Positions 1-8,014 of a stretch of 64,000 nt of DNA are shown here, piece by piece. A program made the translations under genes and the position numbers. The notes under the pieces are model-generated. The model had not been told where the DNA came from. It saw only the letters and a program-made list of their open reading frames with translations, and ran no database searches. Source of the stretch: Roseovarius aestuarii (lineage in GTDB: Bacteria > Pseudomonadota > Alphaproteobacteria > Rhodobacterales > Rhodobacteraceae). The stretch covers positions 114,949 through 178,948 of the forward strand of contig JAPWHL010000007.1 in NCBI GenBank assembly GCA_027214255.1, in the 5' to 3' direction. The number at the start of each line of letters is the position of its first letter. The stretch's first letter is position 1.

Positions 1-111
1 AATTTCTTCTTCGCTCAGCCCCATGGCGTACATGTAAGATCTGTGCGGCGCGCGCGCGGGGCCTTCGGTGACATAGCGGCTGGGCAGTTTGGATTTGTCG
101 AATTTGGTCAT
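1..111 (-). CDS. ilvD: Dihydroxy-acid dehydratase, N-terminal fragment (cut by window edge)
   Basis: Only the first 37 codons are present; the gene runs off the left edge. The start ATG is at 111-109. The peptide begins MTKFDKSKLPSRYVTEGP and continues with APHRS and YAMGL, which is the conserved N-terminus of alphaproteobacterial IlvD. The enzyme dehydrates dihydroxy-acids to 2-oxo acids in valine, leucine and isoleucine synthesis, using an Fe-S cluster that lies outside this fragment. It is divergent from the CPBP gene with a 171-base gap. Identification rests on the short N-terminal pattern alone. Confidence 0.8.
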   Translation of the reverse strand, partial: MTKFDKSKLPSRYVTEGPARAPHRSYMYAMGLSEEEI

Positions 112-282
112 GAGGGCCTCGCAAGAAACTGGGCTGGAATTTGTTACATAACGGGATAAGCGAGCCGCGCGCCACGTGCAAGCGCGGACCGGAGCACGGA
201 CAATCGTCACATCGCCGCCGACCAACTGTTCCGATCATATTAACGCATTCAGTTTCGGACCAAATCACGTTACCAAGGCTCT

Positions 283-1170
283 ATGCGTTATCCCCGCCAC
301 CACGCCCTTGTTGCCCCCGCCCGCTCGTCGGCGTCGCTCTGGCGGCTGGCCGGTGGAGTCACGCTTTTGGTCGCTGTGTTCTTTGCGATGTCGACGGCCT
401 ATGGCTGGATCATCACAGCCGCGTTGCCCGACACGGCATGGGGGGCCGATGGCAGGGGAATCCAAGATGCCTCAACCCCGTTGGGGGCTTTGGTCAATCT
501 TTACATATTCGCGCTGCTGATCATTTCGCTGGGTCTGTCGATGACACTGATCCATGATCGGCGCTGGACACAAATGATCGGCCCGCCGGACGCCGCCCTG
601 ATCCAAGGTCGGCGCGTCGTGCTGGTGCTTGCCGCATTATATACGGTTTTGTCCCTGCTTCCGTTGCCCGATGCGCTTGCACCCCACCTGAACCTAGATG
701 TCAAAACTTGGCTCTCTTTCCTGCCGATTGCCGTGCTGGGGCTGATCCTGCAGGTCAGCGCCGAAGAGTTGATTTTCCGCGGATATCTGCAAAGCCAGCT
801 GGCTGCCCGCTTTGAGCACCCGCTGATCTGGATGGGCGTGCCTTCGGTCTTGTTCGGAGCATTGCATTATTCACCTGCTGTTATGGGGGACACCGCGTGG
901 CTGGTCGTGGTCTGGGCAACGTTGTTCGGGCTGGCCGCAGCCGATCTGACCGCACGCAGCGGCACATTAGGTCCGGCCGTCGCCCTGCACTTGGTCAATA
1001 ACGTTAGCGCAATCTTGATTATGGCACCCAGCGGCAATTTCGATGGGCTGGCCCTAACCACGTATCCCTTTAGCGCAGATGATACAGATCTTCTTCTGGC
1101 ATGGATGCCGGTGGAAATGATGGTATTGCTGTGCAGTTGGCTGGCAGCAAGATTGGCCTTGCGGGTCTGA
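283..1170 (+). CDS. CPBP family intramembrane glutamic endopeptidase
   Basis: A 295-residue polytopic membrane protein of the CAAX-protease/bacteriocin-processing (CPBP, Abi) family. The family motifs are in order: EELIFR at residues 161-166 (paired glutamates plus Arg), FGALHY with His195, and HLVNN with His236 and Asn239/240. Around these lie six or more hydrophobic segments. Such enzymes cleave peptides inside the membrane; the substrate here is unknown. The gene stands between divergent ilvD and co-directional accD, with no obvious link to either. The start is the first ATG in frame. Family membership is firm, function is not. Confidence 0.85.
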   Translation: MRYPRHHALVAPARSSASLWRLAGGVTLLVAVFFAMSTAYGWIITAALPDTAWGADGRGIQDASTPLGALVNLYIFALLIISLGLSMTLIHDRRWTQMIGPPDAALIQGRRVVLVLAALYTVLSLLPLPDALAPHLNLDVKTWLSFLPIAVLGLILQVSAEELIFRGYLQSQLAARFEHPLIWMGVPSVLFGALHYSPAVMGDTAWLVVVWATLFGLAAADLTARSGTLGPAVALHLVNNVSAILIMAPSGNFDGLALTTYPFSADDTDLLLAWMPVEMMVLLCSWLAARLALRV

Positions 1171-1241
1171 TTGCAATTCCCGTTCAGGGGCCTTATCTGA
1201 GAACGCAAACGAAACTACGGCACATTAGGGGACAGGCCCGC

Positions 1242-2297
1242 ATGAACTGGATCACCAACTACATGCGCCCGCGCATCAATTCGATCTTCTCGCGCCGCGA
1301 GATGCCCGAGAACCTGTGGACGAAATGTGACGAATGCGGCACCATGCTGTTCCACCGCGAGCTCAGTCAGAACTTCAACGTTTGCACCTCCTGCGGGCAT
1401 CACATGCACATCACGCCGCGCGCGCGGTTCCAATCGCTGTTTGACGGCGGCATTTTTTCAGAAATCTCTGTACCCGCGCCGCCCGTCGACCCGCTGCATT
1501 TTCGCGATCAGAAAAAATATCCAGACCGGATGAAAGCCGCTCAGCGCGCCACGGGCGAAAAAGAGGCGATGCTGGTCGCGTGCGGTGAAATCGGCCGCAC
1601 ACCAATTGTCGCTGCGGCGCAGGACTTTAGCTTTATGGCCGGGTCAATGGGTATGTATGTTGGCAATGCCATCATCGCCGCCGCCGAAGAAGCCGTGAAA
1701 TTAAAACGCCCCTTGATCCTGTTTTCCGCCGCAGGTGGTGCGCGTATGCAAGAGGGTATCCTGTCCCTGATGCAAATGCCACGCACCACTGTCGCAATCC
1801 AGATGCTGAAAGAAGCGCAACTGCCCTATATCGTCGTGTTGACCCACCCGACGACCGGCGGCGTTACCGCCTCCTATGCGATGCTGGGCGACGTCCAGAT
1901 TGCCGAACCCAATGCCCTGATTTGCTTTGCCGGGCCGCGCGTCATCGAACAAACAATTCGCGAAAAGCTGCCCGATGGCTTCCAACGCGCCGAATATTTG
2001 CTGGATCACGGGATGCTGGATCGCGTCACGCCGCGCCCCCAGATGCGTGATGAATTGATTTCCATCACGCGGATGCTGCTGGGCATGCCGCCCGCGATCG
2101 TGGGGGATCTGCCGCCTCCGACACTGGATAACGACGATCCAGAAGCCCCGAACAGCGACGACAAAACCGCCTCGGCGACGGCGTCATCGGACAAAGAGGC
2201 GAGCACGAAGACCGGCAAGCCCGCGCAAAGCGGCGCAGGAAAGACGCCCGCCAAATCCGCCAACAGTTCCCCAAACAAGGGCACCGACAAAAAATGA
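1242..2297 (+). CDS. accD: Acetyl-CoA carboxylase, carboxyltransferase beta subunit
   Basis: AccD pairs with AccA to transfer the carboxyl group from carboxybiotin to acetyl-CoA, the first step of fatty acid synthesis. The 351-residue protein has the N-terminal zinc ribbon (C29, C32, C48, C51) followed by a crotonase-fold carboxyltransferase domain with GGARMQEG and a TTGGVTASYAMLGD stretch. The last 55 or so residues are a low-complexity Ser/Thr/Lys/Asp tail, longer than in E. coli. I chose the ATG at 1242, which gives the standard MNWI start; the open frame continues upstream without family similarity. Its stop overlaps the folC start (ATGA), a coupling common in alphaproteobacteria. Confidence 0.96.
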   Translation: MNWITNYMRPRINSIFSRREMPENLWTKCDECGTMLFHRELSQNFNVCTSCGHHMHITPRARFQSLFDGGIFSEISVPAPPVDPLHFRDQKKYPDRMKAAQRATGEKEAMLVACGEIGRTPIVAAAQDFSFMAGSMGMYVGNAIIAAAEEAVKLKRPLILFSAAGGARMQEGILSLMQMPRTTVAIQMLKEAQLPYIVVLTHPTTGGVTASYAMLGDVQIAEPNALICFAGPRVIEQTIREKLPDGFQRAEYLLDHGMLDRVTPRPQMRDELISITRMLLGMPPAIVGDLPPPTLDNDDPEAPNSDDKTASATASSDKEASTKTGKPAQSGAGKTPAKSANSSPNKGTDKK

Positions 2298-3568
2298 CAG
2301 CCTCCGGATCGGACGTCATCCTAGACCGGATGATGGCGCTGCACCCCAAGATCATCGACCTCACGCTGGATCGTATGTGGCGTTTGCTTGAGGCGTTGGG
2401 CAATCCCCAGAACGATCTCCCCCCCGTGATCCACATCGCGGGTACAAACGGCAAAGGCAGCACGCAAGCCATGCTGCGCGCAGGGCTGGAAGGTGCGGGC
2501 AAGACGGTGCATGCCTATACCTCTCCGCATCTGGCGCGGTTTCACGAGCGAATCCGTCTGGCCGGGCACCTGATTTCCGAGGACGCGCTGACCGAAACGC
2601 TGGACGAGTGTTACGAGGCCAACGGCGGTGAGACGATCACCTATTTCGAGATCACCACATGCGCGGCTTTGTTGGCCATGGCGCGCACCCCTGCGGACTA
2701 CACCCTGTTAGAGGTCGGCCTTGGCGGGCGACTGGATGCGACAAATGTGGTGTCAAAGCCTGCCCTGACCATCATCACACCGATCTCCATCGATCACGAG
2801 CAGTTCCTAGGCGACACTTTAGCCAAAATCGCATTCGAGAAGGCCGGAATCATCAAACGCGGCGTACCCTGCGTCGTCGGCCCGCAACAACCCGAAGCGA
2901 TGGACGTGATCGAAGACGTCGCCAACCGCCTTGGCGCTCCTCTGATCGCTCAGGGCCAGCAATGGCACACCTATTCTGAAAACGGGCGATTGATTCATCA
3001 AGATGACATCGGGTTGGCAGACCTGCCCCTGCCCAACCTTCCCGGCGCACATCAATACGAAAACGCCGGGGCAGCATTGGCCGCATTACGCTATCTTAAC
3101 ATGGGCGAAGCCGCGTCACTGGCCGCAGTGACGCAGGCGGTCTGGCCTGCTCGCATGCAGAAACTGGCCCACGGCCCGCTTGCAGATTTCGCACCCCAAG
3201 CCGAACTGTGGCTGGACGGCGGGCACAATGCGTCGGCAGGGGCGGCCTTGGGGCATCACCTGTCAACGTTACCCAAACGCCCGACACATCTGATTTGCGG
3301 CATGCTGAACACAAAGGATATATCGGGATACCTGCGTCCTTTGGCGGCACAGGCAAACAGCCTGACCGCTGTCGCCATCCCGGGCGAGGCAAACACCCTA
3401 CCCGCCGACGTGACAGCCAAGGCCGCCACAGATGTCGGATTGCCCGCGACTTGCGCCGATAGCGTCGGTGATGCATTGGCACAGATCACGGCCACGGACC
3501 CACACGCACGCGTGCTGATTTGCGGATCGCTGTACCTTGCTGGGGCTGTGCTACGCGAAAACGGTTGA
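2294..3568 (+). CDS. folC: Bifunctional folylpolyglutamate synthase/dihydrofolate synthase
   Basis: FolC joins dihydropteroate to glutamate and then adds further glutamates to folates in an ATP-dependent cytosolic reaction. The 424-residue protein is of normal length. It carries the Mur-ligase type P-loop GTNGKGST at residues 50-57, the HLARFHERI segment at 79-87 that shapes the folate site, and a C-terminal domain with LDGGHN. The start ATG overlaps the accD stop by four bases, so the two are likely translated in concert. About 370 bases without a clear gene follow. Confidence 0.95.
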   Translation: MTASGSDVILDRMMALHPKIIDLTLDRMWRLLEALGNPQNDLPPVIHIAGTNGKGSTQAMLRAGLEGAGKTVHAYTSPHLARFHERIRLAGHLISEDALTETLDECYEANGGETITYFEITTCAALLAMARTPADYTLLEVGLGGRLDATNVVSKPALTIITPISIDHEQFLGDTLAKIAFEKAGIIKRGVPCVVGPQQPEAMDVIEDVANRLGAPLIAQGQQWHTYSENGRLIHQDDIGLADLPLPNLPGAHQYENAGAALAALRYLNMGEAASLAAVTQAVWPARMQKLAHGPLADFAPQAELWLDGGHNASAGAALGHHLSTLPKRPTHLICGMLNTKDISGYLRPLAAQANSLTAVAIPGEANTLPADVTAKAATDVGLPATCADSVGDALAQITATDPHARVLICGSLYLAGAVLRENG

Positions 3569-3936
3569 TCCTGCGTCATCCACTCGCTCATTGCACACCC
3601 ATTTCGAACGCATGCCAACCAGTTTTGGCCACGCGGCACCCTACTTACACAGAGGCTGCAACGCAGTCCTGCCCTTATTCACTGGCCAGAACCCTGAAAA
3701 TCATCACGGAAGGGTTGGTCGCCCGAAAAAAGTGCAATTTTTTTTGCCGAGTCAAACCCCCGAAACGAATCAGTTTTTCCCGCGATGACCCTAAAAACAA
3801 AGCCTCGCGCGCCAATCCATGAACCACTTGATATTGACCCTTTTGGCCCTTTCCTCCTATATCTAGGGCCGTCGTATAGGTACGATGCGCTGGAACTGTA
3901 GTCCGCGCGTTATGGTTTCAGGAGGAATGGTTTGTA
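3569..3936 (+). other. Gene-poor stretch between folC and the LysM gene
   Basis: No supportable gene of ordinary size. It holds an A/T-rich patch at about 3724-3748 with a run of eight T, of unknown role, and at its right end a sigma70-like promoter (3834-3863). The open frame that crosses it lacks a ribosome site and family features. Confidence 0.6.
3834..3863 (+). promoter_or_regulatory. Candidate sigma70 promoter for leader ORF and LysM gene
   Basis: TTGACC (3834-3839), an 18-base spacer and TATATC (3858-3863). It would give a transcript starting near 3870, leaving about 65 bases before the AGGAGGA of the leader ORF. Sequence match only. Confidence 0.5.
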
Positions 3937-4014
3937 ATGCGCTCGATGTCCGCAACTTACGCAAAGCGTGACGGCATTGAGTTCGGCTTTTCCGCGTTTG
4001 GGCAGCATTCATGA
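3937..4014 (+). CDS. Candidate 25-codon leader peptide coupled to the LysM gene
   Basis: A small frame starting MRSMSATYAKRDG and ending FGQHS. It has a strong Shine-Dalgarno AGGAGGA at 3920-3926, ten bases before its ATG, and its TGA stop (4012-4014) overlaps the LysM start ATG (4011-4013). The LysM gene has no good ribosome site of its own, which suggests translational coupling. The peptide has no recognised domain. It may be a real small protein, a regulatory leader, or only a coupling device. Confidence 0.45.
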   Translation: MRSMSATYAKRDGIEFGFSAFGQHS

Positions 4015-4739
4015 TCCGTATTGTTCTGCTTTGCACCGGATTTCTGGCAATCACCTTGGCCCTTATCTTGATCCAACCAACGGCAGGTCTACGAGACCGC
4101 AACGGTGTGGGCGACGATATGGTTGTGACCCGCGCTCAAACCGATCTAAACCAACCGATTGTTGCTCCGTCAACGCCCGCTCCAGCGCCGCGAAACACGC
4201 CCTTATTATCGGCTGACACCGCCCTCCCCGCGCGCGCAGCGCAGCAAACCGAACATTTGGCAACGCCCGCGCAAACAAGCCAAGCCGATGCAACACCCCT
4301 ATCGGACGTACAACTGGCTTCGCTCGTTTCAGACTCCGCGACGCCGCAACAAACCGCGCAAGTACCGCAACTGGATAGCGCGCTGGAACAGCTGGTCGTG
4401 ACCGCCGTCCGCCAAGGGCAATCAGATGCGTACATAGATGCATTGGTCAACAGTGCCGCACTCAACCGCCAAGTAGACGTCCCGCGTGAACTCGTCACGC
4501 AAGACGGGCGCGTCGACACTCAAACCTTGCTCAGCGCGTTGTCGGCGTCGGCACCGCCTGCCGAAGGGCCAACAGCCGGATATTACATCGTTAAACCGGG
4601 CGACAGCCTATCCTCTATCGCCTACCGGTTTTACGGCCGCACCAGCGCAGCAGACACCATTTTTCGCGCCAACAACGCCGTCCTGGATATCAACCCGGTA
4701 TTGGTTGTTGGCATGCGACTGAAAATGCCTCCCAGTTGA
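4011..4739 (+). CDS. Membrane-anchored LysM-domain protein
   Basis: 242 residues. A hydrophobic segment at residues 2-22 looks like a signal anchor. A long Ala/Thr/Pro/Gln-rich, probably unstructured linker follows, and a single C-terminal LysM domain runs from about residue 190, with YIVKPGDSLSSIAYRFYG and the closing VGMRLKMP. LysM domains bind N-acetylglucosamine of peptidoglycan, so the protein probably sits in the periplasm held to the inner membrane. No catalytic domain is present. The start is coupled to the upstream small ORF. A hairpin terminator follows at 4794. Confidence 0.8.
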   Translation: MIRIVLLCTGFLAITLALILIQPTAGLRDRNGVGDDMVVTRAQTDLNQPIVAPSTPAPAPRNTPLLSADTALPARAAQQTEHLATPAQTSQADATPLSDVQLASLVSDSATPQQTAQVPQLDSALEQLVVTAVRQGQSDAYIDALVNSAALNRQVDVPRELVTQDGRVDTQTLLSALSASAPPAEGPTAGYYIVKPGDSLSSIAYRFYGRTSAADTIFRANNAVLDINPVLVVGMRLKMPPS

Positions 4740-4793
4740 GGTAACGATTACGACCACAGGCACGACCAGAACTATCGCAGTAGAAATGATTGA

Positions 4794-4825
4794 GGGGCCG
4801 GTTCAACGGCCCCCTTTCATTTGTT
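4794..4825. terminator. Hairpin terminator downstream of the LysM gene
   Basis: GGGGCCG (4794-4800), a six-base loop and CGGCCCC (4807-4813), followed by CTTTCATTTGTTTT on the plus strand. The hairpin would also serve minus-strand transcripts ending here. Confidence 0.7.
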
Positions 4826-4994
4826 TTCCGCTATCGGACGCGGGAATTCTTCTTCTAGGCCGACGTAGCCGCCGTCAGAGGCTCCGAGTGCTGCCTCCTG
4901 CGCAAAGGGGTCAAGCGACGTGTCCTTGGGCTAAAACACTCACAAGTTCATCGCACGTAAGGTCGCGCTTTAGCGCACCTAAGCTAGTGCCCAC
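4817..4994 (-). other. Coding-like minus-strand stretch without a proper start; possible gene remnant or frameshifted small gene
   Basis: On the minus strand a frame opens at a GTG (4994-4992) and runs 27 codons, ending VSVLAQGHVA at a TGA (4913-4911). A second frame, one base ahead, then reads DPFAQEAALGASDGGYVGLE and on to a TGA at 4819-4817, immediately before the hairpin at 4794-4813. The second frame has codon use like a gene and a terminator at its end but no ATG, GTG or TTG. The junction reads GCT-TGA-C, which resembles the +1 shift site of prfB. It may equally be decayed sequence. Confidence 0.25.
4957..4982. repeat. Degenerate copy of the GGTGCGCTTAAGCGCACC palindrome
   Basis: Reads TAAGGTcGCGCTTtAGCGCACCTAA (lower case marks departures). 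It is related to the perfect palindromes at 14459-14482 and 36058-36081 and lies between two terminators. Confidence 0.5.
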
Positions 4995-5000
4995 ATACGA

Positions 5001-5028
5001 AAAGACCCGCGCCAATGACTGGCGCGGG
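5001..5028 (-). terminator. Terminator of the Fo ATP synthase operon
   Basis: Nine-base stem CCCGCGCCA (5006-5014) and TGGCGCGGG (5020-5028) with a five-base loop. Read on the minus strand it is followed by TCTTTTCG, and it lies 57 bases past the atpF stop. Confidence 0.75.
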
Positions 5029-5084
5029 CCTTGCTTAATGTTGCCCCGACGTGGGGGGCAATTACCGTGGAATGTCCAGCCTGC

Positions 5085-5648
5085 TTAGTGCAGTTTGGCG
5101 TCAACAGTGTTGATCGCATCGTCGATAAGTTTGTTTGCGTCTGTCGCGGTCATCTGCTTGGCGATAACATCACGAGCAGCTGCAACAGCAATAGTCACAG
5201 CACTGTCGCGCACTTCGCGCACAGCAGCCGCTTCAGCCGAAGCAATCCGATCTTCGGCGGCCTGCATACGGCGGGCAATCGACACTTTCAGATCTTCTTT
5301 TGCCTGCTCGGCGGCGGCTGCCGCGTCGCTTTTGGCTTGCTCGACGATACGCGCGGCCCGTTCCTGCACTTCTTTTTGCTTGCGCTCGTATTCGGCAAGC
5401 AAGGTCTGTGCTTCTTCGCGCAGCGCGCGGGCTTCGTCCAGTTCGGACTGAATACCCTCTGCCCGTTTATCCAGCATGCCGCCCAAAAGAGTCGGCACTT
5501 TGAGATACAGCAACAAGGCAATGAACAGGATAAACGCGATCAAAACCACGAAGTTCGAGTTCGATAGCGATACAAATCCCGCATCACCACCCGCCGCAAA
5601 GGCAGGCGTCGATGCAGTCAGGGCGATCAGAGTGGCAAGTTTGCGCAT
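5085..5648 (-). CDS. atpF: ATP synthase Fo subunit b
   Basis: Subunit b of the peripheral stalk, which ties the F1 head to the a subunit in the inner membrane. 187 residues: a hydrophobic N-terminus resembling a signal peptide (residues 1-19), one membrane helix at about 33-52, then a long charged alpha-helical stalk rich in Ala, Glu, Arg and Lys. It is the last gene of atpI-atpB-atpE-atpF'-atpF, with only four bases between it and atpF'. The presence of both b and b-prime genes is typical of alphaproteobacteria and photosynthetic lineages. The F1 genes are not in this window. Confidence 0.93.
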   Translation of the reverse strand: MRKLATLIALTASTPAFAAGGDAGFVSLSNSNFVVLIAFILFIALLLYLKVPTLLGGMLDKRAEGIQSELDEARALREEAQTLLAEYERKQKEVQERAARIVEQAKSDAAAAAEQAKEDLKVSIARRMQAAEDRIASAEAAAVREVRDSAVTIAVAAARDVIAKQMTATDANKLIDDAINTVDAKLH

Positions 5649-5652
5649 GATG

Positions 5653-6234
5653 TTACCCTTTCATCCGGGCCGTAACGGCCGCGTTGACCGTTTTGGCATC
5701 TGCTTTGCCGCCCATGGCCGCGACGATATCCTTGGTGGCGGCTTTGGCCACTTCGGTCACGTTCGCCAGCGCATTGTTGCGAATTTCAGCAATTGCTTTT
5801 TCGCCTTCCGCCGCCTTGGCCGCAATTTCGGCGTCGGCTTTGGCCATAGCCTCATCCAGGTCGCCTTTGATTTCGGCTTTGGCGTCGGCAATGATAGCCT
5901 GCGCCGCTGTACGTGCGTCGGCTTCGGCCTTGTTAAAGGCCTCTTCCGCGCTCACGGCTTTGGCCTTGAGATCTTCAGCAGCCGCGATGTCATTGGTGAT
6001 CGCGCCCTGACGTTCTGCCAGAACTGCCCCGATGCGTGGTAGCGCGATGCGCGACAACACAAAGAAGATGATGACCAGTGCGACGACAAGCCAGAACACC
6101 TGGTTGCCCATCCACTCACCGCACAATTGGGGAAGCCCAATCGCACCGCCATGAGTATCGACACACTTACCCGCCTCTTCCAAGGCGAGAGGGCTGACAT
6201 GCCCCTGAGCGGCAGCTGTTGTTTCGGTTGCCAT
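5653..6234 (-). CDS. atpF': ATP synthase Fo subunit b-prime
   Basis: The second peripheral-stalk subunit (also called AtpG or AtpX), forming a heterodimer with b. 193 residues: an N-terminal segment of about 45 residues, a membrane helix at 46-66, then a long coiled-coil-like region of Ala/Glu/Lys heptads ending ARMKG. Its AUG follows a strong GAGGAGG. It lies between atpE and atpF in the usual alphaproteobacterial order. A stable hairpin (6275-6295) in the 90-base gap separates it from atpE. Confidence 0.92.
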   Translation of the reverse strand: MATETTAAAQGHVSPLALEEAGKCVDTHGGAIGLPQLCGEWMGNQVFWLVVALVIIFFVLSRIALPRIGAVLAERQGAITNDIAAAEDLKAKAVSAEEAFNKAEADARTAAQAIIADAKAEIKGDLDEAMAKADAEIAAKAAEGEKAIAEIRNNALANVTEVAKAATKDIVAAMGGKADAKTVNAAVTARMKG

Positions 6235-6274
6235 ATCGTCGTCCTCCTCAGGGAAACTTAACCAGGTGAACCAA

Positions 6275-6295
6275 GGGGCGGCGTCACGCCACCCC
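6275..6295 (-). promoter_or_regulatory. Intercistronic hairpin between atpE and atpF'
   Basis: On the plus strand GGGGCGGCG (6275-6283), TCA, CGCCACCCC (6287-6295): a nine-pair stem in the minus-strand mRNA with one G-T wobble. Placed just after the atpE stop, it could slow 3' decay or reduce expression of the downstream genes. No T-run follows, so it is unlikely to be a full terminator. Confidence 0.5.
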
Positions 6296-6324
6296 CCGGC
6301 CGTAAGGATCAGGTTCCGTAAGGT

Positions 6325-6561
6325 TTAGACGGCGAACATCAGCAGAAGTGCAACGAGGAACGAGAAGATCCCCAGCGCTTCGGCGAATGCGATGCCGATG
6401 AACATCGTGGCTGTCTGGCCAGCGGCTGCCGACGGGTTGCGCAGAGCGCCCGACAGGAAGTTGCCGACCACGTGGCCCACACCCAGTGCCGCGCCGCCCA
6501 TGCCTGTGCATGCCAGACCTGCGCCGATGTAGGCACCCATTTGTACGATATCGCCTTCCAT
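6325..6561 (-). CDS. atpE: ATP synthase Fo subunit c
   Basis: The proteolipid that forms the rotating c-ring. 78 residues, two membrane helices joined by the polar loop RNPS (41-44). The first helix holds the glycine-rich [10 protein letters not shown] segment and the second the proton-carrying Glu61 in FAEALGIF. There is no Na+-binding signature that I can see, so proton coupling is likely. Preceded by AAGGAG. Hairpins lie on both sides of the gene in the operon mRNA, consistent with the need for many more copies of c than of other Fo subunits. Confidence 0.95.
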   Translation of the reverse strand: MEGDIVQMGAYIGAGLACTGMGGAALGVGHVVGNFLSGALRNPSAAAGQTATMFIGIAFAEALGIFSFLVALLLMFAV

Positions 6562-6610
6562 GAGAATTCTCCTTACGTTGGAATTTGCGTTAATTCGGTT
6601 GTCTTCGGGT

Positions 6611-6626
6611 GGCGGGCAAGCCCGCC
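6611..6626 (-). promoter_or_regulatory. Intercistronic hairpin between atpB and atpE
   Basis: GGCGGGC (6611-6617), AA, GCCCGCC (6620-6626): a perfect seven-base inverted repeat in the 109-base leader in front of atpE. It may act as a 5' stabiliser or a processing site. Confidence 0.45.
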
Positions 6627-6670
6627 GGTTGTGTCGTTTGCCCAGAGCTGGGGATTGCCCCGGCAGGACC

Positions 6671-7462
6671 TTAGTGATGCGGATGCAGCGCGTCTTTCAG
6701 GTAAACGCATGTCAGGATGGTAAAGACATAGGCCTGAATGAATGACACCAGCACCTCCAGCGCGTAGATCGCGGTAATTGCCAAGATGCTCATCGGGGTA
6801 ACGATCAGGCCGATACCTGTCGACAGAATGATCATCGGGGCAAAGGCCGCGAAAACTTTGATCACCGCGTGGCCGGCCATCATGTTGCCTGCCAAACGAA
6901 TAGAGTGGCTGACCGGGCGCACAAAATACGAGATCACTTCGATCAGCGCCAGAATCGGGCGCAGCGGCAGCGGTGCCGAGCTGATCCAGAACAGGCTAAG
7001 AAAGCCCGCGCCGTGTTTGATAAAGCCCATCAGCGTCACGGTCAGGAACACCAGCATCGCCAGCACGGCGGTCACGGCGATATGGCTGGTGGTGGTGAAC
7101 GAGCCGGGGATCAGACCCAAGAAGTTCGAGAACAGGATGAACAGGAAAAGCGTCATCACATATGGGAAATATGGCAGCGCATCTTTGCCTGCGACGTCTT
7201 CAACCATTTTGCGAATGAAACCATAGCACAGTTCGGCAACGGATTGAATGCGCGAAGGGATCGTCGAGCGCGACGACGTCCCCAGAACCATCAGGCCGAT
7301 AATGGCCAGAACAGTCAGCGCCATCCACAAGGTAACGTTAGTCACTGTAAAAAGGCCAACAGCGCCATCACCGAACAGCGGCTTGACGATGAACTGGTCC
7401 ATCGGGTGAAAGGCCAATCCAGCCCCTTGCTCGGCGGCCCCGGTCTGCGTTTCAGTCGCCAT
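6671..7462 (-). CDS. atpB: ATP synthase Fo subunit a
   Basis: The stator subunit carrying the proton half-channels. From the chosen start the protein has 263 residues and five or more membrane helices. The essential arginine is Arg189 in [14 protein letters not shown]. The conserved [11 protein letters not shown] helix lies near the C-terminus. The ATG at 7462 was chosen because it follows GAGGGCAAGGA and gives the family-like MATETQ start; the frame extends 14 codons further without a better ribosome site. The start overlaps the end of atpI by 11 bases. Confidence 0.94.
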   Translation of the reverse strand: MATETQTGAAEQGAGLAFHPMDQFIVKPLFGDGAVGLFTVTNVTLWMALTVLAIIGLMVLGTSSRSTIPSRIQSVAELCYGFIRKMVEDVAGKDALPYFPYVMTLFLFILFSNFLGLIPGSFTTTSHIAVTAVLAMLVFLTVTLMGFIKHGAGFLSLFWISSAPLPLRPILALIEVISYFVRPVSHSIRLAGNMMAGHAVIKVFAAFAPMIILSTGIGLIVTPMSILAITAIYALEVLVSFIQAYVFTILTCVYLKDALHPHH

Positions 7463-7814
7463 TCCTTGCCCTCTCGTCTCGGCCCGTCTGGGCCGGTTGT
7501 GCATTGGCCGTGTCGGCCATTTGTTTCGCCTGGATCTCGTTCGCAGAGCGGATCATCGTTTTGATCCCCGCGATAAGGCCCAGCAATGTAAAGAGCACCA
7601 GAAAGAGTGGGAGTGTCCCCAGCAGGTAATCCAACCCGTATCCGATGCCAAAGCCGATCAAAAGACCGGCAACCAATTCTATCACCATGCGCCAGGCCAG
7701 ATGTGCCTGAGAATAGTGTTCGTCCGTGTGGGATTTTTCACCCTTAGGCGATTTCAGCGCGTTGATCCTGGCCTCCAGCCGCGCCAGTCGCGCGCTTTGA
7801 TCCGGGTCTGTCAC
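7452..7814 (-). CDS. atpI: ATP synthase assembly protein AtpI
   Basis: AtpI helps assemble the c-ring and is usually the first gene of atp operons. 120 residues with a charged cytoplasmic N-terminus (1-40) and two membrane helices at about 44-66 and 68-88, the first with the [18 protein letters not shown] pattern typical of the family. It starts with GTG at 7814, preceded by GGGAGAAG. It opens the minus-strand Fo operon and overlaps atpB. Confidence 0.9.
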   Translation of the reverse strand: MTDPDQSARLARLEARINALKSPKGEKSHTDEHYSQAHLAWRMVIELVAGLLIGFGIGYGLDYLLGTLPLFLVLFTLLGLIAGIKTMIRSANEIQAKQMADTANAQPAQTGRDERARNGD

Positions 7815-7844
7815 GCGGCTTCTCCCACCTGAACGTCTGGCACA

Positions 7845-7873
7845 GTGCTATGCTGGGGCGGCATATGAGTCAA
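7845..7873 (-). promoter_or_regulatory. Weak candidate promoter of the Fo operon
   Basis: On the minus strand TTGACT (7873-7868), 17 bases, TAGCAC (7850-7845). The -35 is good and the -10 poor. It is correctly placed about 30 bases before the atpI start. Confidence 0.3.
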
Positions 7874-7998
7874 GCGCGTCAAATCAGGCGGAGTGAATCT
7901 CATAAGCCGCTGTATTATTAGGTATTTTTGGAAAGATGAAAGTCGGACCTGATCCGCTCTGAACGCAGACAGCCAGGATTTTGGAGGCCGGACTATAT

Positions 7999-8014
7999 TC
8001 AACCATATGGTTGA
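7999..8014. promoter_or_regulatory. Palindromic operator, probably for the ArsR regulator
   Basis: TCAACCATATGGTTGA is a perfect 16-base palindrome. It overlaps a -10-like TATATT (7994-7999). Palindromes of this form are common at self-regulated ArsR/SRPBCC loci, which makes the ArsR gene 175 bases downstream the likely regulator. Confidence 0.6.

Noticed and set aside
3520..3822. A 100-residue open frame crossing the folC end and the following gap.
   Set aside because: It overlaps folC in another frame, has no ribosome site at its start and no family feature; the part past folC is low-complexity.
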